Positions 49,854-60,129 of a stretch of 64,000 nucleotides of DNA are shown piece by piece. The stretch lies in the NCBI GenBank assembly GCA_021740645.1, contig JAIOZL010000007.1, positions 1 to 64,000 on the forward strand, given 5' to 3'. The translations under genes and the position numbers were made by a program. The notes beneath the pieces were generated by a model. It saw only the letters and a program-made list of their open reading frames with translations, ran no database searches and was not told where the DNA came from. Origin of the DNA: Bacteroidales bacterium. GTDB taxonomy: Bacteria > Bacteroidota > Bacteroidia > Bacteroidales > JAADJA01. Within the stretch, counting starts at the first letter, position 1. The number at the start of each line of letters is the position of its first letter.

Positions 49854-51578
49854 ATGAAAACACTAAAAAACACATTATTTTTATTAATCGCGATGCTTAC
49901 AATAAATATTGGAGCATTTGCCACTGCCCGAGTGCAGGTAATTCACAATTCATCCGATAAAGCAGCCGAAATAGTTGATGTATGGTTGGATGATGTCTTA
50001 TTAATTGATGATTTCAAATTCAGAACAGCAACACCATTTATTGATGCACCGGCTGGTGAAGAGTTTACAATTTCAATTAAAGGCCCTGATAGCATGGATC
50101 CCAACAATCCAATCTGGTCGATGAACTACACCCTTGCCGAAGGCGAGACCTACGTACTTGTTGCTAATGGTATTGTAAGCGCTACAGGTTACGACCCCAT
50201 AAAACCTTTCGATATTTATGTTTATGGGCTCGGACGTGAAGGAGCAAGCATGGCTTCAAATACGGATGTATTGGTATTCCACGGATCTACTGATGCTCCT
50301 ACCGTTGATGTAAAAGAAATTGGTGCTGGTGCAGGAACTATTGTTGATGATTTAATGTATGGTGATTTCGCAGGATACCTGGAACTTCCGACAGCAGATT
50401 ATATTTTAGATATCCGCGATATGACAGGTGAAAACTCAGTAGTCAGTTACGCTGCACCCCTTTCAACCTTAGGCCTTGATGGTGCTTCATTAGTAGTTGT
50501 AGCCTCAGGCTTCCTGAATCCTGATAATAATAGCATGGGTGAAGGATTTGGATTATGGGTTGCTCTGCCAACTGGTGGTGAATTAGTAGAGCTTCCGGTT
50601 TTTGAAGCAGGAAATGCCAGGGTACAGGTTATCCACAACTCAGCAGATATGGCAGCAGAAACTGTAGACATTTGGTTGAATGAAACGCTTTTTCTTGACG
50701 ACTTTTCATTCCGTAACGCATCTCCTTATATCGATGCACCAACCGGAATAAACCTGAGGATTAATATTAAAGGCGCCGACAGCAGCACTCCTGATAATCC
50801 AATCTGGTCAAATAATTACAATTTGGAAGATGGTAAATCCTACATCCTTATTGCCAATGGTATTGTAAGTGCCAGTGGGTACGACCCAATTGAGCCTTTC
50901 GACATCTATGTTTATGATATGGGACGCGAAGAAGCTTCCAATACTTCTAACACTGATGTGTTGGTATTCCACGGATCAACAGATGCTCCTACAGTTGATG
51001 TAGTAGAGATAGGAGTAGGTGTAGGAACAATCGTTGACGACCTGATGTACGGAATGTATGCAGGGTACCTGGAATTACCTACAGATGATTACCGTTTAGC
51101 CATTAAAGACGAAACCGGAACTTCAACTGTAGTTACGTATGATGCTCCTTTAGCAATGCTGGGATTAGATGGTGCAGCAATTGCAGTAGTTGCCTCTGGA
51201 TTTTTAAATCCTGACAACAACAGCATGGGCGAAGGTTTTGGCTTATGGGTTGCTTTACCCTCGGGTGGCGAATTACTTCCCTTAACACAATTTACGAATG
51301 TTACAACCAATATCATTCAGGAACGTAACGTAAACGTTTATCCTAACCCGGCTGAAAGTTTCGTTAATGTGGAATATGCTATTGATAGTGAAGCGAATGT
51401 TTCAGTAGTAGTATTTGATTTGGTTGGAAGTAAAGTATTTGCCCAGGAGTATGACGGCAAAGCAAATCAATTAGAAAACCGCAGAATCGACCTGACTTCC
51501 TTGAACAATGGGATGTATTTTGTAACAATTAACGCTGGAGAATCAAGAATTACAAAGAAGATTCAAGTGGTTAATTAA
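49854..51578 (+). CDS. DUF4397 (two copies) secreted protein with T9SS type A sorting domain
   Basis: Two repeats beginning ARVQVIHNSSDKAAEIVDVW and ARVQVIHNSADMAAETVDIW; C-terminal VYPNPAESFVNVEY..GMYFVTINAG. Confidence 0.9.
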   Translation: MKTLKNTLFLLIAMLTINIGAFATARVQVIHNSSDKAAEIVDVWLDDVLLIDDFKFRTATPFIDAPAGEEFTISIKGPDSMDPNNPIWSMNYTLAEGETYVLVANGIVSATGYDPIKPFDIYVYGLGREGASMASNTDVLVFHGSTDAPTVDVKEIGAGAGTIVDDLMYGDFAGYLELPTADYILDIRDMTGENSVVSYAAPLSTLGLDGASLVVVASGFLNPDNNSMGEGFGLWVALPTGGELVELPVFEAGNARVQVIHNSADMAAETVDIWLNETLFLDDFSFRNASPYIDAPTGINLRINIKGADSSTPDNPIWSNNYNLEDGKSYILIANGIVSASGYDPIEPFDIYVYDMGREEASNTSNTDVLVFHGSTDAPTVDVVEIGVGVGTIVDDLMYGMYAGYLELPTDDYRLAIKDETGTSTVVTYDAPLAMLGLDGAAIAVVASGFLNPDNNSMGEGFGLWVALPSGGELLPLTQFTNVTTNIIQERNVNVYPNPAESFVNVEYAIDSEANVSVVVFDLVGSKVFAQEYDGKANQLENRRIDLTSLNNGMYFVTINAGESRITKKIQVVN

Positions 51579-51607
51579 TTGGTTTGATTTTATGTTATCA
51601 TCTCGTG

Positions 51608-51638
51608 AAAAATCCCTCCTATTGAGGGATTTTTTTTG
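51608..51638 (+). terminator. Rho-independent terminator
   Basis: aaaaatccctc-ctatt-gagggattttttt, T8 tail after the DUF4397 gene. Confidence 0.85.
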
Positions 51639-51697
51639 AGATGATTTTTTTACTTCTTTTAAATTTGTACATTTGAATCCATAAACACCTTACCATA

Positions 51698-52108
51698 ATG
51701 TTAATCACAAGAAGAGAACGATTTAATGCAGCACACAGGCTTTTCAGGGAAGACTGGACGGATGAAAAAAATGAGGCTTTTTTCGGAAAATGTTCTAACC
51801 CCAACTGGCACGGCCATAACTACATTTTATTTGTTACTATAAAGGGTGATGTAAATCCGGATACGGGATTTGTCATCAACCTGAAAGATTTAAGTAAAAT
51901 TGTCAGGGAAAAAGTGATTGATAAAATTGACCATAAAAACCTGAACCTCGAAGTTGATTTTATGAAAAATCAAATCGTTTCGACCGAAAATGTAGCCATC
52001 GCCATTTGGAATGAACTGAAGGCTGATATTAAGAACCTTGGCGCTGAACTCTATTGCATAAAGCTGGTGGAAACTGAAAATAATTTTGTAGAATATTTTG
52101 GAAATTAA
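51698..52108 (+). CDS. 6-pyruvoyl-tetrahydropterin synthase / 6-carboxytetrahydropterin synthase family protein
   Basis: RERFNAAHRLF, NPNWHGHNYILFVTIKG, DKIDHKNLN. Confidence 0.92.
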   Translation: MLITRRERFNAAHRLFREDWTDEKNEAFFGKCSNPNWHGHNYILFVTIKGDVNPDTGFVINLKDLSKIVREKVIDKIDHKNLNLEVDFMKNQIVSTENVAIAIWNELKADIKNLGAELYCIKLVETENNFVEYFGN

Positions 52109-52120
52109 ACCCACAAAACA

Positions 52121-52762
52121 ATGAACGACGACCGATTAAAAGAAATGTCAGAAATGAATGATGCAGATGGTTATGAAAAAATTGACCTGTATAATTATAA
52201 AAATGTGGATAAACTAGCCGATCATTATAAAAGCATATTAAATCTGATAGGAGAAGACCCACAGCGGGAAGGGCTACTTAAAACACCCGAAAGGGTAGCC
52301 AAGTCGATACAGTTTCTTACCCATGGCTACCAGCTCGATCCAGTCGCAATTCTGAACTCTGCTAAGTTCAAAGAAGACTACCGTGAGATGGTCATTGTAA
52401 AAGACATTGAAATTTACTCCATGTGCGAACATCATATGATCCCTTTTATCGGGAAGGCCCATGTGGCCTACATACCGAATGGTTATATTACCGGCCTGAG
52501 TAAAATTGCCCGCGTGGTAGATGCTTTTGCCCGCCGTTTGCAGGTGCAGGAAAGGTTAACCACCCAGATCAAGGAATGCATTCAGGATACCTTAAAACCA
52601 CTGGGTGTAGCGGTGGTTATAGAGGCCCAGCACTTGTGCATGATGATGCGGGGTATCCAGAAACAAAACTCTGTTACCACGACATCGGACTTTACCGGCG
52701 CATTCCGGAAAGATGAAACCCGGCAGGAATTCATTCATCTGATTGGTACTAACCTTCATTAG
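52121..52762 (+). CDS. folE: GTP cyclohydrolase I
   Basis: [64 protein letters not shown]. Confidence 0.97.
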   Translation: MNDDRLKEMSEMNDADGYEKIDLYNYKNVDKLADHYKSILNLIGEDPQREGLLKTPERVAKSIQFLTHGYQLDPVAILNSAKFKEDYREMVIVKDIEIYSMCEHHMIPFIGKAHVAYIPNGYITGLSKIARVVDAFARRLQVQERLTTQIKECIQDTLKPLGVAVVIEAQHLCMMMRGIQKQNSVTTTSDFTGAFRKDETRQEFIHLIGTNLH

Positions 52763-52868
52763 TCTTGAATATTAGTTTTTGAAAATTTATTTTAATGCCA
52801 TCAATTCACTCTAAGGCATTATATTTGTCATGGTGTATTTTCACAATAATTTTAAAACGGATACTGAC

Positions 52869-53597
52869 ATGTTATCAAGAAACAACTTTGGAGCAGGTGT
52901 TCAAACAAAAATTGAATCGACCGACCTTGCTAAAAATTTTATAGCCAATGTTTTTGCCTGGATGGGCATTGCACTGGCCATTTCGGCCTTTACGGCCTTT
53001 TATTTTGCTACCAACGAAAACCTGATCTTTTCGCTGATCAACCCCGAAACCGGCGGCATGACGGTATTGGGTTGGATTGTCATGTTGTCACCTTTTGGGT
53101 TTGTATTGGCTATGGGCATGGGATTTCAGAAATTTTCCGCCAGCACGCTTATTCTCTTGTTTGGGGCCTTTGCCATTTTAATGGGGGCCAGTTTGAGTTT
53201 TATCCTGCTGGTTTATACCTCCGCCTCTGTTTTTAAGACGTTTGTGGTAACGGCCGGGATGTTCGGAATTATGTCGTTTGTGGGCTATACCACCAAAACC
53301 GACCTGACCAAATTTGGCAGCCTGATGTTTATGGGCCTGATCGGGATCATCATTGCCAGTGTGATCAATATGTTTATGCAAAGTGGTACGTTTGATTATA
53401 TCATCAGCTTTATCGGTGTATTGGTATTTACCGGACTAACGGCCTATGATGTTCAAAAACTCAAGAGGATAGGGGCAGGCGTACAATACGGTACCGAATC
53501 CACCCGGAAACTGGTAATCATGGGCGCCCTTTCGCTCTACCTCGATTTTATTAACTTATTCCTGTTTTTATTGAGGTTTTTAGGGAACCGGAGGTAA
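52869..53597 (+). CDS. Bax inhibitor-1 / YccA family membrane protein
   Basis: BI-1 type hydrophobic segments, TGLTAYDVQKLK signature; start at MLSRNNFG because a TATATTTG -7-like box at 52820-52827 sits just before the upstream ATG. Confidence 0.9.
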   Translation: MLSRNNFGAGVQTKIESTDLAKNFIANVFAWMGIALAISAFTAFYFATNENLIFSLINPETGGMTVLGWIVMLSPFGFVLAMGMGFQKFSASTLILLFGAFAILMGASLSFILLVYTSASVFKTFVVTAGMFGIMSFVGYTTKTDLTKFGSLMFMGLIGIIIASVINMFMQSGTFDYIISFIGVLVFTGLTAYDVQKLKRIGAGVQYGTESTRKLVIMGALSLYLDFINLFLFLLRFLGNRR

Positions 53598-53636
53598 AAG
53601 CATCTAATCAGATTGTTCCAAAATAGAAAACAAAAA

Positions 53637-53670
53637 GTTGCCAGGTTCATAGAGCCTGGCAACTTTTTTT
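53637..53670 (+). terminator. Rho-independent (likely bidirectional) terminator
   Basis: Perfect 9-bp stem gttgccagg/cctggcaac, T7 on + and A5 (T on -) on the other side, between convergent genes. Confidence 0.9.
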
Positions 53671-53706
53671 CAAATGTGGATATCAAAATGAAGTATATAG
53701 CCTGAA

Positions 53707-54275
53707 TTACTTCAATACGGTCATTTTTTTACTGTCACTTATTGTTCCATTTAATTCGAGCGTATAAAAATAAATTCCCGGGGCTAATCCACTTGCATTA
53801 AATTCAAATGAGTGATTACCTTCAGATTTTGTACCCTGGTTAATTGTTTTTAATGATCTGCCGGCACAATCATATATTGTTATAATTACCCGTGACTCAT
53901 TCTCAAGCTTATACCAAATATTAGTGGATGTTTTAAATGGATTAGGGGAATTCTGTAAAAGTTCACCATGTTTTAATCCGGATATTGTGCCTGGTGTACC
54001 TGGTGACTTTTTATCTCCGGGCAACAATGATATCAGGTAATGGGTATATTCCGCATGGGCCTTCATTGATTCGGGGATATATTGTGGCATTGAGCCAACA
54101 AACTGTGATGATTTGGCCCCTCCTTGCTGCATTAGTAAATAGGTGGCCTGTAAATCAATAATAGCATGAATAGAATCGGCAAAGGAAGGAGAATTAAGGA
54201 TCATATTTTCAAACCAGCTAATGGCATCCGGCCAGTTTGCAAGTTTGAGACAATCAGTTCTGGTAAGAGGGGTGG
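53707..54275 (-). pseudogene. Remnant of a T9SS type A secreted protein (C-terminal ~190 aa only)
   Basis: C-terminal LLQNSPNPFKTSTNIWYKLENESRVIITIYDCAGRSLKTI..GIYFYTLELNG; open frame continues upstream of the called ATG (SNTTPLTRTDCLKLANWPDAISWFEN) to a stop with no start or signal peptide. Confidence 0.65.
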
Positions 54276-54312
54276 TATTCGATTAGGAAAGGACTGTTTA
54301 TATTTTTTGGCA

Positions 54313-55275
54313 TTAAACATCCGTTCCGTTTGCTGCTTCAAAACACCAGGAAACCTCAGAGGCTGAATTCAAGTCAAAAGTAAAGATCATCTGTGCACAA
54401 TCAATATCTTCCATAGGTTGTGAGATGCCGGAAACGGGATAATTGGCCATATTGTACTGATCCACGTGAAAAGCCATATAAGGTTCAGCACCCGTATTTT
54501 TGACCGGTACACCGGTAAAAAAAACAGCCAACTGGTCGCCGTGGCCGAGGGCTTTGAGTACATACTCCGGGTCTTGTATCTCACCTTTCATCTCTGCTAT
54601 TACCTGCTGTATGGTTGCGTAGGTGGCGGGGCCGTCAATGTCGTTGGATTGAATTTCAGGGCCATCTAAATCATCATTCCAATTATTTGAATAATTATGG
54701 CCATCATAACTGTATAAAACTATAATGTTCTCTTTTTTATAATTATAGTTATCAATCAGCACATTGAATATTAAGGACACGTTTGAAATATTACGTATAT
54801 CATCTAAAGCACATATTATCAAAGCATAATTATAGCTGCTTTCCACCTTTTCAGGAGTAGGTATAAATGCAGTACCTTCCATTGGGATCGGATCGGGACG
54901 ATTTGCAGTAGAAATTACCTCGTAATCAGTTGATAAATACTTTGGATAAATCTCTTTGCTAACTGTTGTATAATCACCGTTTGACGTGCTTACAAAAATA
55001 TAACGACATGGGTGGTACCATGCAGCGAAGGGTGAGTCATTTACATAAAACACCCAGGAATCAGCATTAGGGTTAGTTGCATTATCATTGTCTATTAACT
55101 CAACATCATCCGTAAAGCTGTTAAAAGAAGCATATATGTCAATTTTGTTTAGATCATCTGAAAGGACATCATTAAGGATCAGGTCAATGGCTTGCTGGCG
55201 TGTGAACTGAGCAAAAGTTGTCGTTGCCAAAAAGAAAGCAACTAACAAAAACAATAAAAATTTAAACTGTTTCAT
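54313..55275 (-). CDS. Secreted C13/caspase-like peptidase-type protein, probably 3'-truncated
   Basis: Signal peptide; SSYNYALIICALDDIRNISNVSLIFNVLIDNYNYKKENIIVLYSYDG, GHGDQLAVFFTG; no sorting domain at the C-terminus. Confidence 0.6.
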   Translation of the reverse strand: MKQFKFLLFLLVAFFLATTTFAQFTRQQAIDLILNDVLSDDLNKIDIYASFNSFTDDVELIDNDNATNPNADSWVFYVNDSPFAAWYHPCRYIFVSTSNGDYTTVSKEIYPKYLSTDYEVISTANRPDPIPMEGTAFIPTPEKVESSYNYALIICALDDIRNISNVSLIFNVLIDNYNYKKENIIVLYSYDGHNYSNNWNDDLDGPEIQSNDIDGPATYATIQQVIAEMKGEIQDPEYVLKALGHGDQLAVFFTGVPVKNTGAEPYMAFHVDQYNMANYPVSGISQPMEDIDCAQMIFTFDLNSASEVSWCFEAANGTDV

Positions 55276-55291
55276 AGTTTTACAAATTTTG

Positions 55292-56728
55292 TTAATGTTT
55301 GATTAGTTTAATTGATTTAAAAAATATCCCATCTGTTTGTACAACAGCAAAGTAAATTCCCGGCTTAACCTCGTTATTATTAAAATCACAGGCATTCCAG
55401 CTTAATAAATTTTTACCTCCTTTCTTAAAATTTGTGGTTAAACTGAAAACGTTTTTACCTCGTAAATCATAAATGGAAATATTTAATTTAGAGCATTGTA
55501 TTTTTGAAAAGTTAAAATTTATTTTTTCTGTAAATGGATTTGGAAAAGCCTTAATATCTGAAAGGCTTTCGGACTTTTCAGGTACGTTTGTTATTGGGTC
55601 AGGCACAAAGTTACCTTCCCCGTCATTGAACAGAATTATTACATTATAGGGCAGCGTCATTTGTGTACTGATAATTGTAACAATATCATTGAAACCGTTC
55701 CCGTCAAAATCATTACAATCCAGGCTTCCCAACTGGTAGCCAAGATTATTAATATCAATATTTTGATCATATTCCAGTTGAAAATCCCCCAGATTATTAT
55801 AAATTAATAATTCTGAATGGTCCCAGTCAATAAAGATCATATCTGGTAATGAGTCATTGTTAAAATCAGAAATTTGTCCATAAGCACAAAAAGGTGAAAA
55901 CTGGAAATAATCGTGCTCTAAAAACTGGTTGTTGCCATTGTTTTCAAACATATATACACGATGGTTAGGGTAAACAAAAGTTGTATGTGTTATTATATCG
56001 TTGTCACCATCATTGTCAAAATCGGAAATCGAAACATCATGGCTTAATGTGGTAGTTAATACAAGTTGTTGGAAACCGGTATCATTACTGAAATATATTT
56101 CAGTATCTGAACCGGAAATAACAACATCTGCCCTGCCGTCATCATTCAGGTCAGCACAAGCAATATCAATGGGTGGGAAAGTTAAATCAAAATATTCGGG
56201 AGCTGTAAAGTTGCCGGTTCCATCATTGTATATTATTCCCCAAAGAAAATCATTGTTTGATATAAAGGCAAAATCAATGGCATCATTACCAGAAATATCC
56301 CCATAAATAAAATCGGTTAAATGATTGCACATTGGAAAATAAGAAATATAATAATTGCCATTGTTTATTTCAATAATAGCAACATTTGTTTGCTGACCGT
56401 CATAAAACCTGCCTAATATTTCTGGGTATTCATTTCCAATAATATTAAATGAATAGATAATGTTTTGACCACCATACATGTATAGTGTATCTTTAATTTC
56501 GAATATTCCGTTCTCAATATTTTCAAAAAATGTTATACCACTCCAATTAGATATAGAACTATAATTATGGCCAAAAACAATATCAGCATCACCTTCTAAA
56601 TCCAGGTCATTTGAAATAACAGAAATAGCAGATATTGGTATTTGATACTCACTCTTACTATCTCCTATTTTTAAAGAAAGAAATAGAAAAGCGAAAATGG
56701 CGATTATAGTATATTTTAATTTTTTCAT
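55292..56728 (-). CDS. FG-GAP/VCBS-repeat surface protein with T9SS type A sorting domain
   Basis: Repeats of the type DLNDDGRADVVISG, DFDNDGDNDIITH, DFNNDSLPDMIFI; C-terminal AFPNPFTEKINFNF..GIYFAVVQTD. Confidence 0.85.
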   Translation of the reverse strand: MKKLKYTIIAIFAFLFLSLKIGDSKSEYQIPISAISVISNDLDLEGDADIVFGHNYSSISNWSGITFFENIENGIFEIKDTLYMYGGQNIIYSFNIIGNEYPEILGRFYDGQQTNVAIIEINNGNYYISYFPMCNHLTDFIYGDISGNDAIDFAFISNNDFLWGIIYNDGTGNFTAPEYFDLTFPPIDIACADLNDDGRADVVISGSDTEIYFSNDTGFQQLVLTTTLSHDVSISDFDNDGDNDIITHTTFVYPNHRVYMFENNGNNQFLEHDYFQFSPFCAYGQISDFNNDSLPDMIFIDWDHSELLIYNNLGDFQLEYDQNIDINNLGYQLGSLDCNDFDGNGFNDIVTIISTQMTLPYNVIILFNDGEGNFVPDPITNVPEKSESLSDIKAFPNPFTEKINFNFSKIQCSKLNISIYDLRGKNVFSLTTNFKKGGKNLLSWNACDFNNNEVKPGIYFAVVQTDGIFFKSIKLIKH

Positions 56729-56787
56729 AACGTTATGTTAATAAGGTTATTATTTTTGCAAAATGTTTCATAGTCTTACAAATACAG

Positions 56788-58219
56788 TTAAATTTTGAGC
56801 AGTTTAATTGTTTGTAGGGCTTTACCGTTTACCGCAAGGTAGGCAAAGTAAGGGCCGGGGTTGCAGGTGTGGTTACTGTTGTCAACCCCGTCCCATTTTA
56901 TGTTATAAATACCTCCTTCCATTTTTTTATTGACCAAATCAATTATCGGCTTACCTTGCACGTTATAAACGGCCAGCTCCACCCTGGCTGTTTCATTTAT
57001 TTTGATTTTAATATTTGTTTCGTGTTTCATTGGATTTGGGGAACATTCAATGTAAATGTTATTATCTGCTTTTTCAATGATCTTTGTAATTGGGTTTTCC
57101 TGAAAATTTCCTTCTCCATCATTAAATAAAATATTTAAATAGAATTCTATCTGCCCAAATCCACTTATAAAAGTTAAATCTTTATATCCGTTATTGTCAT
57201 AATCTTCACAATACAAACCTCCAAGTGTCAGATTATCATAAGAGATGAATTGTTGGAATTCTAATTCAAAATCTCCAGGATTATTATAAATATGTAGACC
57301 GGAATGGTCTGATGCTATAAAAACAATGTCAGGCAATGAATCTTTATTTAAATTAGCTATCTGTGCATAGGAGCAAAAAGGTGAGAACTGGAAATAATCG
57401 TGTTCAAAAAACTGGTTGTTACCGAGGTTTTCGAAAAAATATACTCTATGGTTTGGATAAATAAAAGTGGTATGAGTAATTACATCATTATCCCCATCAT
57501 TGTCAAAGTCAGAGATTAACACATCATGACTTAAGGTTGTTGTTAAAACAAGTTGTTGAAAACCTGTTTCAGTACTAAAATATATTTCTGTATCCGAACC
57601 GCAAACCACAATATCTGCCCGGCCATCATTGTTTAAGTCCGCACAGGTAATATCAACAGGAGGGAAACTTAAATCGTAATATTGGGGAGTTGAAAAGTTT
57701 CCTGTTCCGTCATTGTATATAATTCCCCAAAGTAAATCATTATTGCAGGTAAAAACTACATCATTATCATTATCATTGTCAACATCACCATCAGCAAAAT
57801 CATCAATAGCAGAATCATCATTTGTATAAAATATTTTTAAACTATCAAACTGGCTAATTCCATAATTGTAAATCATTGCAATATATTCAGTTGCCCCAAT
57901 TTGATGCCTGCTGTATAAATCAATATATTCATTGTTGTCAAAATAGTTACCATGAACAACAGGAAATCCATGATCAAAATAAATCGAATCAAATAAACCA
58001 TAATATCCTGATCCATCATTCATTAAGAATACCCCCCCCCCAAGAAGTTTGAGGAAAATAATTACTCCCTACAACAATATCAATGTAATTATCTAAATCT
58101 AAATCAGCACTAAAAACTGATACAGAGCCAGTGGGTACAAGGTATTCACTTTTACTATCCCCCAAAGTAAAAGCAAGTAAAACAAAAGATAAAATAATAA
58201 TATATTTTGAGGTTTTCAT
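56788..58219 (-). pseudogene. FG-GAP/VCBS-repeat T9SS surface protein interrupted by G10-tract frameshift (possible phase-variable gene)
   Basis: ORFs 58016-58219 and 56788-58023 are the two halves of a paralogue of the 55292-56728 gene; the join is at C10 (58032-58041, + strand). Confidence 0.8.
58032..58041. repeat. Homopolymer C10 (G10 on coding strand)
   Basis: Read directly: gaata-cccccccccc-aagaag. Confidence 0.95.
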
Positions 58220-58413
58220 ATTACAGCTTATTTAGTACAGTTATTACAAAAAATTTAATGGTTTTATTTTACCAAATTAGTTTATTAAGGTCTAAATCAA
58301 CAACGAAGGATTTTGATGCTATAAATATATAGAAATAAATTTTCATTTCAATAACAAATCAGTTTTCAGTTGGATTTTTTAAGTTAAATGTTTTAAATTG
58401 TAACAGATCCTTT

Positions 58414-58806
58414 TTAAACCTCAAAATACCATGGCACACCGGTAAAAAAAACGGCAAGCTGGTGGTCGTGGCCGAGGTCGTTGGTCAGCTGGGCTATGGT
58501 GCTCTGGATGTTGGCCCAGGTGGCGGGGCCGTCGATGTCGCCGTCGGGGTTTAATGGGCCATCTAAATTATCAAACCATCCATTTGAATAATTATGGCCA
58601 TCATAACTGTATAAAACTATAATATTCTCTTTTTTATAATTATAGTTATCAATCAGCACATTGAATATTAAGGATACGTTTGAAATTTTACGTATATCAT
58701 CTAAAGCACTTATTATCAAAGCATAATTATAGCTGCTTTCCACCTTTTCAGGAGCAGGTATAAATGCAGTACCTTCCATCGCTACCGGGTCAGGACGATC
58801 AGCCAT
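58414..58806 (-). pseudogene. Truncated duplicate of the C13/caspase-like peptidase gene
   Basis: Collinear with the central part of 54313-55275 (RPDPxxMEGTAFIPxPEKVESSYNYALII...AVFFTGVP), lacking both N-terminal signal region and C-terminus. Confidence 0.8.
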
Positions 58807-59061
58807 TGATATTTCAACATAGACGAAAGATTCTTATGAATAAGACATATATAAGGTTCACCTGAATTTTTTTTATAATTGCATAATTATTCAATGATAC
58901 TTGAAATAGATGGAAAGACTTTTCAAAAAATATAATCCATGGCAAGGATTTACTTTTAACCTGGGCTTCATCCGAAAAGATTATCCCAATAAATAAGGAA
59001 AATATGCCCTCGCCCCCTCCGAATGTAAGCCTACAAAGTTATTCACAGGAATTCTCAGGCC

Positions 59062-59092
59062 AAAAAAAACCTGCCATATTAAATGACAGGTT
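59062..59092 (-). terminator. Rho-independent terminator of the tdh-like gene
   Basis: aacctgtcat-ttaat-atggcaggtt then T8 on the minus strand, one mismatch in stem. Confidence 0.75.
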
Positions 59093-59126
59093 CATATTTT
59101 ATTAGCTGAGATTTTTCTTAATAAAC

Positions 59127-60089
59127 CTACTTATAGACAATCCCCAACTTAGCACTGATCTTTTCCAGCATATCAGCTACCATCACAGGAAGTGTGTATT
59201 TAGGATCCCAGCCCCACTCTGCACGAGCAGCTGAATCGTCCATATTATTCGGCCAGGTTGCAGCAATGCCTTCTTTTACCGGGTCCACATCATAGGTCAA
59301 TGTAAAATCGGGCATATGTTTTTTAACTTCTGCGGCCAGAATTTCAGGATCGAAACTCATCGCCGATACATTAAAGGCATTCCGGTGAATGAGTTTTGCA
59401 GGATCGGCTTCCATCAGGTCAATGGCTGCATCCAGGGCATCGGGCATATACATCATATCCAGGAAAGCCCCTTTTGGTAAAGGACAGGTAAACTTTTTGT
59501 TTTTAATAGCCTCGTAAAAAATCTCCACGGCATAATCGGTGGTACCGCCACCTGGTAAGGTCACCGATGAAATGATACCGGGATAACGTAAGCCACGGGT
59601 ATCCACTCCAAAACGTTTGAAATAATAATCGCTTAACAACTCACCGGCAACCTTGGTTACCCCATACATAGTCGTAGGTCGCTGGATAGTATCTTGTGGG
59701 GTATCATCCAGAGGGGTAGTGGGGCCAAAAGCACCTATGGAACTTGGGAAGAAAACAGCACAGCCATGTTCGCGGGCTACCTCCAATACATTGTAAACAC
59801 CATTTACACCCACATTCCATGCAGCCTGCGGTTTGGCCTCGGCAACTGCCGATAAGAGGGCGGCCAGGTTATAAATGGTATCAATCTTATATTTTTTAAC
59901 CACTTCGTTCAAACGTTCCACATCGGTAGCATCCACCCTTTCGAGGGGCCCGGAATTCGCTAATTCTTCCGAAGGTTGTGTGCTGCGGAATCCTGCCACT
60001 ACATGGTCGGCACCATAACGCCTGCGTAATTCCATGGTCAGCTCCGAACCAATTTGTCCGACAGAGCCAATAATGAGTATGTTTTTCAT
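59127..60089 (-). CDS. SDR-type NAD-dependent epimerase/L-threonine 3-dehydrogenase
   Basis: ILIIGSVGQIGSELTMELRRRYG, YGVTKVAGELLSDYYFKRFGVDTRGLRYPGIIS; next to kbl. Confidence 0.88.
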   Translation of the reverse strand: MKNILIIGSVGQIGSELTMELRRRYGADHVVAGFRSTQPSEELANSGPLERVDATDVERLNEVVKKYKIDTIYNLAALLSAVAEAKPQAAWNVGVNGVYNVLEVAREHGCAVFFPSSIGAFGPTTPLDDTPQDTIQRPTTMYGVTKVAGELLSDYYFKRFGVDTRGLRYPGIISSVTLPGGGTTDYAVEIFYEAIKNKKFTCPLPKGAFLDMMYMPDALDAAIDLMEADPAKLIHRNAFNVSAMSFDPEILAAEVKKHMPDFTLTYDVDPVKEGIAATWPNNMDDSAARAEWGWDPKYTLPVMVADMLEKISAKLGIVYK

Positions 60090-60129
60090 TGTTTTATATT
60101 TTAATGTTAATTAATTCACAAGTTTGTGA

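Noticed and set aside
54460-54475. Partial parS-like TGATCCACGTGAAAAG
   Set aside because: Several mismatches outside the CACGTG core and inside a CDS
53707-58806. Possibility that the duplicated cluster is a transposon or prophage
   Set aside because: No transposase, integrase, terminal inverted repeats or phage genes were recognisable
59039-59047. DnaA-box-like TTATTCACA (and TGTGGATAA near 52204 inside folE)
   Set aside because: Single isolated 9-mers, one inside a CDS; no cluster and no AT-rich unwinding element, so not called as an origin
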